A DNA stretch of 64,000 nt from Halostagnicola larsenii XH-48 (GCF_000517625.1 NZ_CP007055.1:2604001-2668000); one strand, 5' to 3'; counted from the first letter of the stretch, positions 43,652 through 54,172 are shown. The notes: a model not told the origin generated them from the sequence alone. Translations and numbers: made by a program.

Positions 43652-45994
43652 ATGGAGGTCGCCGAGGTGCTGCCGGAGTTCGCCGACGCGTTCGCGTTCG
43701 AGGAGTTCAACCGAATGCAACGCGAGGCCCTGCCCGCCCTGCTCGAGCGCGAGGAGAACGTCGTTGCGAGCGCGCCGACCGCGTCAGGGAAGACCGCGCT
43801 CGCGGAACTGGCGATCTGCAAATCGCTCGCCGACGGCGGCACGGCGCTGTTTATCGCCCCGATGCGGGCGCTGACGAACGAGAAAGAAGACGACTGGGAC
43901 CGCTTCGAGGAGCTCGGGTACTCCGTGTACGTCGTCACTGGCGAACGCGATCTGAACCCGCGGCGCGCACGGCGCGCGGACATCCTCGTGATGACTCCCG
44001 AAAAGCTCGATTCGGCGACCCGAAAACACGACTCGAGACGCTACGACTTCGTCACGGACATCGACGTCTGCGTGATCGACGAGGTACACCTGCTCGACGC
44101 CGACCGGCGAGGATCGGTCCTCGAGGTGACGATTTCGCGATTGCGACGGCTCTGTGAACCGCGAATCGTCGCGCTTTCTGCGACGATGCCGAACGTCGAA
44201 GACGTCGCGGCGTGGCTCGACGCGAGCGCCGAGACGACCTTCGAGTTCGACGAGGAGTACCGCCCCGTCGATCTCAACGCGGGCGTGAAAACCTACACGC
44301 ACGGCGAGAACGCGTTCGCGGACAAGTACCGACGACTGTACCGGGCGCTCGACCTCGCCGAACCGCACCTGCGCGAAGACGGGCAAGCGCTGGTGTTCGT
44401 CTCCTCGAGACAGGATACGGTTCGCGCCGCGGAGAAAGCCAGAGACGAGATCGCCGAACGCGACGTGCCGATGGGAGCCCGCGGGGACTACGACTTTCAC
44501 ACTGACGCACAGGAACTCGAGAACGACACGCTTCGAAACTCCGTCCTCGACGGGGTCGCGTTCCACCACGCGGGGCTCTCGAAGAACGATCGGGACCTCG
44601 TCGAGGAGTGGTTCAAGGAGGGCATCGTCGAACTGCTCTTTTCGACCTCGACGCTGGCCTGGGGCGTGAACCTGCCCGCCCGCTGTGTCATTATTCGGGA
44701 CACGAAACTCCACGACCCGCTCGAGGGCGAGGTCGACATGAGCCCGCTCGACGTCCTCCAGATGCTCGGACGAGCGGGACGGCCCGGCTACGACGACGTC
44801 GGGTACGGCTGGGTCGTCTGCGACGCCACGGAGGCTGACAAGTACAGACAGTTGCTCAAAGACGGCAAGGAGATCGAGTCCCGACTCGCCGAGAGCTTAG
44901 AAACCCACCTCAACGCCGAGATCGCGATGGGGACGATCACGGATCTCGAGGACGTGATGGACTGGCTCGAGACGACGTTTTACTACGTCCGCGGGCAGTC
45001 ACGCCCCGAGGAGTACGACTTCCCGAACCTCCGACAGCGGGTTCGGGACTGTCTCGAGCGCCTGGTCGAACGCGGGTTCGTCGAGACGGGCGAGGACCTC
45101 TCGATCGAGGCGACGCCGCGGGGCGTGCTCGCCTCGAAGTACTACCTGCGACTCGAGACGGCTGCCAGGTTCGCCTCGCTGACCGAGCGAGAGTCGATCG
45201 AGACCGCGGACGTACTCGAGACCGTCGCCGGCGCGGTCGAGTTCGATTCGGTCTCGGCGCGCCAGTCCGAACGCGACGCGATCAACGCCGTGTTGGTCGG
45301 CCAGAAGACCGACGACTTAGAGGCGGGCCAGCGGAAGGTGCTCGCGATTCTCCGGGGCGCTGCGAGCGGATCGACGCCGAGCGAGCTCCGGAGCGACGCG
45401 TGGGTCATCCGCCGGAACGCGACCCGCCTCCTCTCGGCGCTGCAGGCGTTTCTCGAGCGGTTTTCGGGGCCGCACGAGGCGAACCTCGCCCGGCGGGTCG
45501 AAGCCCGAATCGAAAACGGCGTCGCCGACGACGCGGTCGGGCTCACGGCCATCGACGGGGTCGGTCCCGGCCGCGCGAGCAAACTCGCGAAGGAGGGCCA
45601 CTCGACGCCAGGCGACATCGTCGAGGCGGGAATCGACGGACTCGTTTCGGCGGGCCTCTCGGAGGGCGTCGCCGAGCGGGTCTACGAGGGCGCACAGTCG
45701 CTTCCCGCCGTCGAACTCGAGTGGGGTCGGTTCCCCGACGAGATCGCCACCGGCGAGAACGACGCCTGCGAGGTGACGGTTCGAAACGTCGGCGAACCCG
45801 CGCAGGCTGGCATCCGCGTCACGGTGAACGGCGTCGAGATGACGAAGACGAGCACGTACCTCCGAGGCGAGGAGACCGTCCCCGTCGGCGTCTTCGGTGC
45901 CAACGCGGACGAACTCGAGTTTACGGTCAGCGTCGCGTTCCCCGAACTGCCGCTCGTTCCCCAGCGAGAATCGAGGACGGTCGACGTCGTCTAG
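43652..45994 (+). CDS. Ski2/Hel308-like DNA or RNA helicase with Sec63-like C-terminus
   Basis: A 780-residue superfamily 2 helicase. Motif I APTASGKT is at 41-48, DEVH at 143-146, SAT at 176-178 and motif VI QMLGRAGRPGYD in the second RecA domain. Winged-helix and ratchet domains follow as in Hel308, then a helix-hairpin-helix (GLTAIDGVGPGRASKLAKEG, about 631-650). The last 95 residues form a beta domain (ENDACEVTVRNVGEPAQAGIRV) like an FN3/CARDB module, giving a Brr2-Sec63-like order not present in classical Hel308. ATG at 43652 preferred over GTG 43649. Confidence 0.88.
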   Translation: MEVAEVLPEFADAFAFEEFNRMQREALPALLEREENVVASAPTASGKTALAELAICKSLADGGTALFIAPMRALTNEKEDDWDRFEELGYSVYVVTGERDLNPRRARRADILVMTPEKLDSATRKHDSRRYDFVTDIDVCVIDEVHLLDADRRGSVLEVTISRLRRLCEPRIVALSATMPNVEDVAAWLDASAETTFEFDEEYRPVDLNAGVKTYTHGENAFADKYRRLYRALDLAEPHLREDGQALVFVSSRQDTVRAAEKARDEIAERDVPMGARGDYDFHTDAQELENDTLRNSVLDGVAFHHAGLSKNDRDLVEEWFKEGIVELLFSTSTLAWGVNLPARCVIIRDTKLHDPLEGEVDMSPLDVLQMLGRAGRPGYDDVGYGWVVCDATEADKYRQLLKDGKEIESRLAESLETHLNAEIAMGTITDLEDVMDWLETTFYYVRGQSRPEEYDFPNLRQRVRDCLERLVERGFVETGEDLSIEATPRGVLASKYYLRLETAARFASLTERESIETADVLETVAGAVEFDSVSARQSERDAINAVLVGQKTDDLEAGQRKVLAILRGAASGSTPSELRSDAWVIRRNATRLLSALQAFLERFSGPHEANLARRVEARIENGVADDAVGLTAIDGVGPGRASKLAKEGHSTPGDIVEAGIDGLVSAGLSEGVAERVYEGAQSLPAVELEWGRFPDEIATGENDACEVTVRNVGEPAQAGIRVTVNGVEMTKTSTYLRGEETVPVGVFGANADELEFTVSVAFPELPLVPQRESRTVDVV

Positions 45995-46117
45995 GCAACG
46001 AGCGCCCGTTGTCGGCGTCGGCTCTTGACAAGCGAGTTCGAGAGGCCGCCGAGTCACTGGGAACGACCTGCGAGCGCGGTCCAAGCCCTTTTGCTGTTTC
46101 GTCCAGTAGTAACGGGT

Positions 46118-46675
46118 ATGCAGCACGTGAAGATTCCGCAGGACCGTATCGGCGTTCTCATCGGAGAAGGCGGCGAGACGATGCGAGAGATCGAAGCGGC
46201 GGCCGAGGTTCGGCTGGATATCGATTCCGAAAACGGTTCGGTCGCCGTCGATACCGTCGGCGATCCAGTCAAGGGGCTCAAAGGTCCCGAAATCGTTCGC
46301 GCGATCGGTCGCGGGTTCCCGCCGGAGGATGCGCTTCGATTGCTCGACGACGACATGATGCTGTTCGACGTCGTCGACATCGACGCCGCCTCGCGCAACA
46401 AAAACGACCTGAAACGCAAGAAGGGGCGACTGATCGGCGAAAACGGCCGCACTCGAGAGCTTATGGAAGAACTCTCGGGCGCGTCGGTCGTCATCTACGG
46501 TTCGACGCTGGGCGTCATCGGCTCCCCGCCGGAAGTCGACGCCGTCCGAACCGCAGCAGAGATGCTGCTAGACGGCGCGCCACACGGCGCGGTCTACTCG
46601 TTCCTCGAGGAACGACACAACGAGATGAAACACCAGGGAATGCAGTACCACGAGTATCCCGGCGGCAAGTCGTGA
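46118..46675 (+). CDS. KH-domain protein of the archaeal Dim2/Pno1 type
   Basis: A 185-residue RNA-binding protein with two KH domains: first about 1-80 (IPQDRIGVLIGEGGETMREIEAAAEV), second about 90-165 with GRLIGENGRTRELMEELSGASVVIYGSTLGVIG. It matches archaeal Dim2, which binds 16S rRNA near its 3' end and partners with initiation factor 2 alpha in eIF-like roles. ATG at 46118 (MQHVKIPQDR) is chosen. Adjacent to the thermosome gene but separated by about 270 bases. Confidence 0.92.
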   Translation: MQHVKIPQDRIGVLIGEGGETMREIEAAAEVRLDIDSENGSVAVDTVGDPVKGLKGPEIVRAIGRGFPPEDALRLLDDDMMLFDVVDIDAASRNKNDLKRKKGRLIGENGRTRELMEELSGASVVIYGSTLGVIGSPPEVDAVRTAAEMLLDGAPHGAVYSFLEERHNEMKHQGMQYHEYPGGKS

Positions 46676-46916
46676 GCAGGCTCGAGCGTCGATACTGAAC
46701 GTCGGCGGATCCGTACACCCGACTCGACTGGTTTTCCATCGAACAGCGCGAACAACCGATTCGAGAGGGCGTTCTCACGAGCGGATGGCCAGACGGCTCG
46801 AACCAGTCGTTCATCCGCATTGCTGTATCGATTATAAATACCCAGCCAGTCCCAACCACGAAAACACCCGACACAACCGTCATCGAAGGTATGGATTTGA
46901 GTGATAGGGAAAGACC

Positions 46917-46922
46917 TATATA
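46917..46922 (+). promoter_or_regulatory. TATA box of the thermosome gene
   Basis: TATATA at 46917-46922, preceded by GAAAGACC (a BRE-like element), lies 28-33 bases before the ATG at 46950, so a nearly leaderless transcript is expected. Heat-shock control is usual for thermosome genes but no specific operator is visible. Confidence 0.65.
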
Positions 46923-46949
46923 GAATAGCAAACAATCCTTCGTTTGACT

Positions 46950-48644
46950 ATGGCACAACAGCAGATGGGCAACCAGCCGCTAATCGTACTTTCGGAGGAC
47001 AGCCAGCGTACCTCCGGAAAAGACGCACAGTCGATGAACATCACGGCCGGGAAAGCCGTCGCGGAATCGGTCCGCACGACGCTCGGACCGAAAGGGATGG
47101 ACAAGATGCTCGTCGACTCGACGGGCTCGGTCGTCGTCACCAACGACGGCGTCACCATCCTCTCGGAGATGGACATCGATCACCCGGCGGCCAACATGAT
47201 CGTCGAGGTCGCCCAGACGCAAGAAGACGAAGTCGGCGACGGCACCACCTCCGCCGTCGTCGTCTCTGGCGAACTCCTCAAACGCGCCGAGGAGCTCCTC
47301 GACCAGGACATCCACGCGACGACGCTCGCACAGGGGTATCGTCAGGCCGCCGAGAAAGCGACCGAAGCCCTCGAGGACATCGCCATCGATGTCGACGAGG
47401 ACGATACAGAGGTACTCGAGCAGATCGCCTCGACAGCGATGACAGGAAAGGGCGCAGAGAACGCTCGAGACCTGCTCTCGGCGCTCGTCGTGCAGGCCGT
47501 CCAGACGGTCGCCGACGATGACGGCATCGACACGGACAACATCAAAGTCGAGAAGGTCATCGGCGGTTCGATCGAGAACTCCGAACTCGTCGAGGGCGTC
47601 ATCGTCGACAAGGAGCGCGTCTCCGACAACATGCCGTACTTCGCGGAAGACGCCAACGTCGCGATCGTCGACGGCGCACTCGAGGTCAAAGAGACCGAAA
47701 TCGACGCCGAAGTCAACGTCACCGATCCGGATCAGCTCCAGGAGTTCATGGAGCAAGAAGAAGCACAGCTCGAGGAGATGGCCACGCAGCTCGCAGACGT
47801 CGGCGCGGACGTCGTCTTCGTCGACGGCGGCATCGACGACATGGCCCAGCACTACCTCGCACAGGAGGGCATCATCGCGGTCCGTCGCGTCAAATCCAGC
47901 GACCAGAGCCAGCTGGCCCGCGCGACCGGCGCGACGCCCGTGACGACCGTCGACGACCTGACCGAGGACGACCTCGGCTTCGCCGGCAGCGTCGCACAGA
48001 AGGACATCGCCGGCGACCAGCGCATCTTCGTCGAGGACGTCGACGACGCGAAGGCCGTCACCCTGATCCTCCGCGGCGGCACCGAACACGTCATCGACGA
48101 AGTCGACCGAGCGATCGAGGACTCGCTGGGCGTCGTGCGAACGACAGTCGAGGACGGGAAGGTTGTCGCAGGCGGCGGCGCACCCGAAACCGAGCTCTCG
48201 CTCGCGCTCCGCGACCACGCCGATTCCGTCGGCGGTCGCGAGCAACTGGCCATCGAAGCCTTCGCGGACGCCCTCGAGGTCGTGCCACGCACGCTGGCCG
48301 AGAACGCCGGACTCGACCCCATCGACTCGCTCGTCGAACTGCGCAGCGCACACGACGGCGGCGACACGGCCGCCGGCCTCGACGCCTACACCGGCGACAC
48401 CATCGACATGGACGCCGAGGGCGTCTACGAGCCGCTTCGCGTGAAGACGCAGGCGATCGAATCCGCGACCGAAGCCGCGGTCATGCTGCTTCGCATCGAC
48501 GACGTCATCGCCGCTGGCGAACTCAAAGGCGGTTCGCCGGACGACGACGATGACGACGAGATGCCGGCCGGCGGCCCAGGCGGCCCAGGCGGAATGGGCG
48601 GCGGCATGGGCGGCATGGGCGGTGGCATGGGCGGCATGATGTAG
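46950..48644 (+). CDS. thsA: Thermosome subunit (group II chaperonin)
   Basis: A 564-residue chaperonin subunit that folds proteins in an ATP-driven double ring. Nucleotide-binding motifs are [21 protein letters not shown] and [11 protein letters not shown] near the N-terminus and [10 protein letters not shown] in the C half. Standard apical and intermediate domains are full length. The C-terminus is a Gly/Met-rich tail (GGMGGGMGG repeats) that lies in the cavity. ATG at 46950 rather than TTG 46944. Haloarchaea have two or three such genes; which one this is cannot be said for certain. Confidence 0.95.
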   Translation: MAQQQMGNQPLIVLSEDSQRTSGKDAQSMNITAGKAVAESVRTTLGPKGMDKMLVDSTGSVVVTNDGVTILSEMDIDHPAANMIVEVAQTQEDEVGDGTTSAVVVSGELLKRAEELLDQDIHATTLAQGYRQAAEKATEALEDIAIDVDEDDTEVLEQIASTAMTGKGAENARDLLSALVVQAVQTVADDDGIDTDNIKVEKVIGGSIENSELVEGVIVDKERVSDNMPYFAEDANVAIVDGALEVKETEIDAEVNVTDPDQLQEFMEQEEAQLEEMATQLADVGADVVFVDGGIDDMAQHYLAQEGIIAVRRVKSSDQSQLARATGATPVTTVDDLTEDDLGFAGSVAQKDIAGDQRIFVEDVDDAKAVTLILRGGTEHVIDEVDRAIEDSLGVVRTTVEDGKVVAGGGAPETELSLALRDHADSVGGREQLAIEAFADALEVVPRTLAENAGLDPIDSLVELRSAHDGGDTAAGLDAYTGDTIDMDAEGVYEPLRVKTQAIESATEAAVMLLRIDDVIAAGELKGGSPDDDDDDEMPAGGPGGPGGMGGGMGGMGGGMGGMM

Positions 48645-48654
48645 GAGCGATTCG

Positions 48655-48900
48655 GAGCGAACGCAGTGAGCGAGAATCGCTGCAAGCGAGCGGGGAGCGC
48701 AGTGACCCGCGAGTAAAGCTAAATTTTGCTCTACGGGATGGTGAAGCCATCCCTCGGCAAAATTTAGTATAAAAGCGCTCCTCCCTCCGTTTCGAGGCGG
48801 CGCGTAGCGCCGCACTCTCCACATCGGTCGTTGGCCTGTTCGGGCCTGCGACCCTCACGGTGAAGCGGAAGGGAAGCTTACATCCGCATTATTGACAAAG
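48655..48900. repeat. Hairpin-array intergenic element 1 (CTCGGCAAAA family)
   Basis: Just after the thermosome stop. Visible stems: GCGATTC/GAATCGC; CTAAATTTTGC 48719-48729 with GCAAAATTTAG 48757-48767 enclosing GGGATGG/CCATCCC; GCGGCGC-gta-GCGCCGC 48797-48813; and GGTCG-GGCC/GGCC-CGACC 48826-48853. The box CTCGGCAAAA is at 48753-48762. Likely transcript end or a dispersed repeat; similar blocks lie at 52387-52488 and 61555-61680. Confidence 0.6.
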
Positions 48901-48994
48901 CGTACCAAGCGCGGCCCACAACCAACAGCGAACACTTCTTTCGTTGACTCGACTCGTATTCTCTCTGATCTTTAGTCACAACGCCTGACGACAC

Positions 48995-49504
48995 TCAGCC
49001 GGTCTGTTGCCGACGGCTCGAGTCCGCCGGAACGAACAGTTCCTCGTCGAAGAGGTATCGCTCGAGCGAGCACGCGCCCGGCCCGCTCAGAACGAGCGAT
49101 AGCGAGACGAGCGTCAGGACGAGCGTGTACTCGATGCCGCCGTCGCCGGCGACGAACCCATAGGGAAGGTGGACGAGGACGGTCGCGACGGCCATGATCA
49201 CGGCGAGGAGCCCCGCTGCGTATCTGGTGAACAGTCCAGCCAGGAGCAAGACACCGCCTGCCAGTTCGACGAGTCCGACGATCCACGCGAACAGCGTCGG
49301 GAAGGGAAGGCCGAGTCCTGCGAGGGTGTCGGTGAATCCGGCGATTCCGCTGGCTTTCGGGCCGATACCGAGTACTTTTCCGAGTCCGGAGACGACGAAG
49401 ACGATTCCCAGCGCCAGCCGAAGGACGACGGGATTCCACCGCGTGCCGGTTCGCTCGAGGGCATTACTAGTCGCCATATCCATTGGTTTGTGCTCGATGG
49501 ACAT
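48995..49504 (-). CDS. DoxX-family membrane protein (second of two)
   Basis: A 169-residue four-helix membrane protein. RLALGIVFVVSGLGKVLGIGPKASG and GLVELAGGVLLLAGLFTRYAAGLLAVIM are DoxX-type. The C-terminal tail is polar. Only distantly similar to the DoxX protein at 36920. Start could also be at 49483 or 49477. Divergent from the gene at 49650. Function unknown. Confidence 0.82.
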   Translation of the reverse strand: MSIEHKPMDMATSNALERTGTRWNPVVLRLALGIVFVVSGLGKVLGIGPKASGIAGFTDTLAGLGLPFPTLFAWIVGLVELAGGVLLLAGLFTRYAAGLLAVIMAVATVLVHLPYGFVAGDGGIEYTLVLTLVSLSLVLSGPGACSLERYLFDEELFVPADSSRRQQTG

Positions 49505-49649
49505 ATTCTTATCTCCGATAATATGGATTTAGAATGATTCGGTCCGCATTGGGTAATACGCCGGATAAATCGCCATCCCAGCCGGGAAAACGAACGTAGA
49601 CGAAGATCTTCCGGCACAAACTAAATACCAGCCGGCAATAGTTGCACGT

Positions 49650-50636
49650 ATGCACACGCTACTTCTCGACAGCGAAGCCGTCGACGAGAACGCGCGGATG
49701 ACCGATGTCGTTCGAGCGGTCGAAGACGCCTTCGTAGCCTACGAGCGCGGCGACGCACAGATGCCCGCCAAATCCTACATCGATCTCCCGCAGTACAACG
49801 GCGACTTCCGGTCGATGCCGGCCTATCTCGAGACCGACGAGTGGGACGCCGCCGGCCTCAAGTGGGTCAACGTCCACCCGGACAACCCGCGGGATCACGA
49901 CCTGCCGACCGTCCTCGGGACGATGATCTACTCCGACCCCGAGACCGCGTTCCCGCTGGCGATCATGGACGGGGCCGAACTGACGATGAAACGGACCGGC
50001 GCGGCCGCGGCCGTCGCGACGGACTATCTCGCGCGCGAGGACGCCTCGAGTCTGGGCATCGTCGGGGCGGGTGTGCAGTCGTACACGCAACTCGAGGCGA
50101 TCGCGGCCGTCCGGCCGATCGAGGAAGTCGTCGTGTCGGACCTCGACGAGGCGCGTCTCGAACGATTCATCGAAACGTTCGAAGACGGGTTCGACATCCG
50201 GAGCGGGTCGATTTCCGAAGCGGGCCACTGCGACGTGCTCTCGACGGTGACGCCAGTCGAGGACCCGATCGTCAGCATCGACGATGTCGGCGAACACACC
50301 CATATCAACGCGATCGGGGCCGACGCCGCGGGCAAACACGAACTCACGGACGATCTTCTGCAGTCGGCGACGGTCGTCATCGACGACCACGAGCAGTGTA
50401 CCCACTCCGGAGAGATCAACGTGCCCTACGCCGCGGGCGTCCTGACGGACGCGGACATCCACGCCGAAATCGGCGAAATAGTCACCGGCGCGGTATCGGG
50501 GCGAACCGATGAGACCGGCGTGACCGTTTTCGACTCCACCGGCCTCGCGATTCAGGACGTTGCGGCTGCCCACGTCGTCTACGAGAACGCGCTCGAAGAC
50601 GAGGACGGGTACGAGTTCAGCATGATCGACGCCTGA
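49650..50636 (+). CDS. Ornithine cyclodeaminase/alanine dehydrogenase family enzyme
   Basis: A 328-residue mu-crystallin-fold oxidoreductase. The substrate-binding Lys is in GLKWVNVHPDN, and the NAD(P) fold begins SLGIVGAGVQSYTQLEA (about 133-149). Relatives include archaeal alanine dehydrogenase and ornithine cyclodeaminase; sequence alone does not separate them. A TATA-like CTAAATACC lies about 27 bases before the ATG, so the transcript should be leaderless. Convergent with the sugar porter gene. Confidence 0.88.
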   Translation: MHTLLLDSEAVDENARMTDVVRAVEDAFVAYERGDAQMPAKSYIDLPQYNGDFRSMPAYLETDEWDAAGLKWVNVHPDNPRDHDLPTVLGTMIYSDPETAFPLAIMDGAELTMKRTGAAAAVATDYLAREDASSLGIVGAGVQSYTQLEAIAAVRPIEEVVVSDLDEARLERFIETFEDGFDIRSGSISEAGHCDVLSTVTPVEDPIVSIDDVGEHTHINAIGADAAGKHELTDDLLQSATVVIDDHEQCTHSGEINVPYAAGVLTDADIHAEIGEIVTGAVSGRTDETGVTVFDSTGLAIQDVAAAHVVYENALEDEDGYEFSMIDA

Positions 50637-50650
50637 TCGGCAGACGGGGA

Positions 50651-52093
50651 TCAGTCGTCGGCGTCGGTCGCGCTCGAGCGATCGTCGGACGCGGCGGTTC
50701 CGACGGCCGTCTCGCGCAGGTCCGCTTCGATCTCCTCGAGCGACCGACCCTTCGTCTCGGGGACGAGCTGGTAACAGAACACGAGCGCGAGCGCCGAGAA
50801 CGCGCCGTAAAGCCAGAACGTTCCGGACTGGCCGAAGACGTCGACGAGCCGGAGGAAGGTCAGCGAGACGATCAGGTTACCGGCCCAGTTGACGACCGTG
50901 ACCACGCCCATCGCGGTCCCGCGGACCTCCATCGGGTAGATTTCGGAGATCATCAGCCAAAACACCGGTCCGAGGCCGATCGCGAAGAAGGCGACGTAGA
51001 GCATCAGACTGCCCGTCGCGACCCAGCCGACGACGCCGGAGAGACCGGGCAGGTAGAACACGGCTCCGAGCACCGCGAGCATTACGGTCATCCCCGCCAG
51101 ACCGGTCAGCAACAGCGGCCGACGGCCGGTCCGGTCGATCAACAGGACCGCGACGACGGTCATGACGACGTTGATCGCGCCGATTCCGACGGTGGCGAGG
51201 ATCGACGCGGTATCTGCGAAGCCGGTCGACTCGAGGATCGTCGGCGCGTAGTACATCACCGTGTTGATCCCGGTGATCTGCTGGAACGCCGCCAGCCCGA
51301 CGCCGACGATCAACATCGGTCGAACCCACGCCTTGAGCAGGTCCCGGAGCGTTCCGGATTCGGTCTGGATCGTCTTTTTAATCTCCTCGAGTTCCTCGCC
51401 GACTCGCCCTTCGGAGCGCGTCCGCGAGAGTACTTCGCGCGCATCCGATTCGCGACCCTGTTCGTAGAGCCACCGCGGGCTCGCGGGCATATAGAGCATG
51501 CCGAGGAAGAGGATGGCTGCGGGAAGCATGCCGATACCGAGCATCCAGCGCCACTCGCCGCCGTTGGCGAAGGCGTAGTTCACCAGATACGCGATGAGGA
51601 TGCCGCTCGTGATCGTCAACTGGTTGAGCGAGACCAGCGAGCCGCGGATCTTCGGCGGCGAGATTTCGGAGATGTACAGCGGGCCGACGACGGAGGCGAA
51701 GCCGACGCCGATCCCGTCGACGATCCGGCCGAGGATGAGCACCTCGACGTTCGGGGCGACCGCCATGATGAGCGAGCCGACGAAGAAGACGACCGCGCCG
51801 ACGAGGATCAGCCGACGACGGCCGAGCCGATCGGCGAGTCGACCGCCGAGTGCGGCCCCGAAAATCGCGCCGACCATCGCGCCGCTGACGACCACGCCTT
51901 CGACGAGGGAGGGGTCGATCGCGTACCCCATGATCATCGTCAGGTCGAACGTGTCTCGGATGTAGAGCATTGCGCCGGAGATGACGCCGGTGTCGAATCC
52001 GAACAGTAAGCCGTTGAGGGCCGCCAGGCCCGCGACGACGTACACGAACGAATTACGATCGCCGGTTGTCGCGCCTGTTTGAGTAGCCGACAT
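50651..52093 (-). CDS. Sugar porter family MFS transporter
   Basis: A 480-residue, 12-helix transporter. Signature motifs are GGRLADRLGRRRLIL in the N half, PASPRWLYEQGRE between the halves, and DRTGRRPLLL and VPETKGRSLEEIE in the C half; PETKGRSLE is the sugar porter mark. Probably H+-coupled sugar uptake. The tail is acidic and disordered. Convergent with the gene at 49650. No sugar-catabolic genes are adjacent. Confidence 0.93.
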   Translation of the reverse strand: MSATQTGATTGDRNSFVYVVAGLAALNGLLFGFDTGVISGAMLYIRDTFDLTMIMGYAIDPSLVEGVVVSGAMVGAIFGAALGGRLADRLGRRRLILVGAVVFFVGSLIMAVAPNVEVLILGRIVDGIGVGFASVVGPLYISEISPPKIRGSLVSLNQLTITSGILIAYLVNYAFANGGEWRWMLGIGMLPAAILFLGMLYMPASPRWLYEQGRESDAREVLSRTRSEGRVGEELEEIKKTIQTESGTLRDLLKAWVRPMLIVGVGLAAFQQITGINTVMYYAPTILESTGFADTASILATVGIGAINVVMTVVAVLLIDRTGRRPLLLTGLAGMTVMLAVLGAVFYLPGLSGVVGWVATGSLMLYVAFFAIGLGPVFWLMISEIYPMEVRGTAMGVVTVVNWAGNLIVSLTFLRLVDVFGQSGTFWLYGAFSALALVFCYQLVPETKGRSLEEIEADLRETAVGTAASDDRSSATDADD

Positions 52094-52511
52094 TGGTAGT
52101 CTGTGAATTATTCTTTCAGATCAGAGTTAACAAACGCATCGGTCTCGAGTGACATCGAAAACCGCTCGAGGTGAGTACGAAATCCCGGTTCTCGAGGTCA
52201 ATCGACTGTCTTTGAGCGATACAAAATCGAGGTCGACAACTCATCAGGCGATGCTCACGGCTCGGCGGTCTGGGACAGCCCGGCGAGCAACACGTATCAG
52301 TCGATAGAAGCGCCATTATTTCGTTAAACGTAATCTCGAAACTCACGATAGGTACAGGCGGTCCAGTGAGCGAGCGGGCCAAGGAACCCTCGAAGCCGCG
52401 CCGTAGGCGCGGCTGAGGGGGTGACGAAGTGCTTTTCATCAACGTTTTGCCGAGTGCGGTCGCGGAGCGACCGTACGCAGAGCAAAAGGGGCACTGAGCG
52501 ACTTGTCTCAG
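52094..52511. other. Intergenic region between two transporter genes
   Basis: About 420 bases. The left part (52094-52330) holds the probable promoter of the sugar porter; no credible gene. The right part carries hairpin-array element 2, listed separately. Confidence 0.5.
52387..52488. repeat. Hairpin-array intergenic element 2 (CTCGGCAAAA family)
   Basis: Stem AGCCGCGCC-gta-GGCGCGGCT at 52394-52414, extended by CCCTC/GAGGG across a two-base bulge; stem CGGTCGC-gga-GCGACCG at 52457-52473; an outer TTTTGC/GCAAAA pair. The box CTCGGCAAAA occurs on the minus strand at 52445-52454, next to GATGAAAAGC on the same strand. Just downstream of the sodium symporter stop (52512, minus strand). Confidence 0.6.
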
Positions 52512-53939
52512 TCAGTCCGTGCTCTCGCTCGGTTGCGGTCGGTTTTCGGAGACGGAACGACGGGCCACTACGACGAGCGCCATCACCGTCAGCAGCGTCA
52601 CGACCAACAATAATCCCGTTCCCGCTGGGAGCCCGATGAGGGCCGCGACATCGGCGTAGAACGTAAAGAGAAGAAACGCCGGGAAGAGAGTCCCGATCGC
52701 GTATCGCCACGGGACCACCAGTGGGCGTGAGAGCTGTCCCGCACCTTCGAGGTACTCCTCGACCGCGGCCGGACCGAGGACCCAGGCCGTGTACACCATG
52801 AACCCGGTCAGTCCGAGCACCAAGAGTAGATCGACGAGGTGGTTCGCGAACAGCGTAAACACCGCGGGGCTAAACGCGTTCACGCCGCCGGTGAGTGCGA
52901 TCAGCGCGAATAGCCCCCAGGTCGCCCCCGACCGCTCGATATCGAACTCGTCGACCAGCAACGAGACCGGAATCTCGAGCATACTTATCAGACTCGTCAG
53001 GGCTGCGAGAAGAACGACGAGAAAGAAGACCGCGCCGAGAAGTCGCCCGCCGGGCAGGCTCGCGAACGCGCCGGCGATCCCGACAAACAGGGCGCCGGGG
53101 CCGCCCTCAGTCGGTCCTGGCGCAAACGAAAACAGCAACGGGAACACCACGAATCCGCCCAGGATGCCGATACCGAGATTGAACACGGCGATAGCCGAGG
53201 CGTCGAGGGGCAGCGAGCGGTCGTCGTCGATGTAGGAGGCGTAGGTGATCATCGTCCCGCTGCCAATCGAGAGGGTGAAAAGCGCCTGACCGGCGGCCGC
53301 TCCCAGTACCGATAGGAAGTTCTCCGCGAGGTAGGTACCGTCGAATTCGAGGTAGAACTCGTATCCCTGTGCGGCGCCGGGTTGTTGGGCCGCCCAGATC
53401 GCGAGTCCGACGAGCAACACCACGACGCCGGGTATCATCACCTTCGTCGTCGCCTCGATGCCGCGTCTGATCCCCGCGGCGACGATCAGAGACGTGGCCG
53501 CGAGGACGGCGAGTTGGTAGCCGAACGCTTCGGCACCGTAGCTGATCGCTGCGAAGTGGGTTTCGGGATCCGTGAAATAGGCACCCGTCGCGCTCTCGAG
53601 GAAGTACCGAAGGATCCACCCGCCGACGACGCTGTAGAACGACATCAGCATGATCGAGGTGACGACACAGAGCACGCCCAACGCCGCCCAGAAACGCGAT
53701 CCGGCGAGCGATTTGAACGCCCCCACTGGGTTCCGATTCGACTGTCGACCGATCACGAACGCGGCCAGCAATCCCGGTACCCCGACGACGAGGACGATGA
53801 GCAGATACAACAGTAAAAAGGCGCTCCCGCCGTTCTCCGCGGTCATCCAGGGAAATCGCCAGATGTTCCCCAGTCCGACCGCGCTTCCGACCGCGGCCAG
53901 GATAAATCCAGCGCGACTCGCCCAACTCTCACGTACCAT
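52512..53939 (-). CDS. Sodium-dependent transporter (NSS/SNF family)
   Basis: A 475-residue LeuT-fold symporter. The Na+/substrate region RAGFILAAVGSAVGLGNIWRFPWMTAENGG (first 40 residues) is the NSS mark. About 11-12 membrane helices follow. Relatives carry amino acids or amines with Na+, which suits a saline cell. The substrate cannot be told. Monocistronic, with leuS upstream on the same strand. Confidence 0.93.
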   Translation of the reverse strand: MVRESWASRAGFILAAVGSAVGLGNIWRFPWMTAENGGSAFLLLYLLIVLVVGVPGLLAAFVIGRQSNRNPVGAFKSLAGSRFWAALGVLCVVTSIMLMSFYSVVGGWILRYFLESATGAYFTDPETHFAAISYGAEAFGYQLAVLAATSLIVAAGIRRGIEATTKVMIPGVVVLLVGLAIWAAQQPGAAQGYEFYLEFDGTYLAENFLSVLGAAAGQALFTLSIGSGTMITYASYIDDDRSLPLDASAIAVFNLGIGILGGFVVFPLLFSFAPGPTEGGPGALFVGIAGAFASLPGGRLLGAVFFLVVLLAALTSLISMLEIPVSLLVDEFDIERSGATWGLFALIALTGGVNAFSPAVFTLFANHLVDLLLVLGLTGFMVYTAWVLGPAAVEEYLEGAGQLSRPLVVPWRYAIGTLFPAFLLFTFYADVAALIGLPAGTGLLLVVTLLTVMALVVVARRSVSENRPQPSESTD

Positions 53940-54172
53940 CCTGTCTCAGGGAATCGACTCGGCGTGCATAAGAATTGTTTATCAGTGGCTCAGTTCATTC
54001 GTGGTGACATGGAATGAAGTGATCTGAACACGACGCGTAACCTGGTCAGTAATGCACGCGTGGCTTTCGGACTCGAGACTGCCAGCGTCCAAACGAAACC
54101 GCCAACGAACTGCCCCACTTGACGATCGGCGTGAACGACTCGAGCGACTCTGCAATCCCCAATTCCGCCGAG

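Noticed and set aside
46980-48824. 614-codon frame antisense to the thermosome gene
   Set aside because: A typical GC-rich antisense frame; the thermosome on the plus strand is unmistakable.
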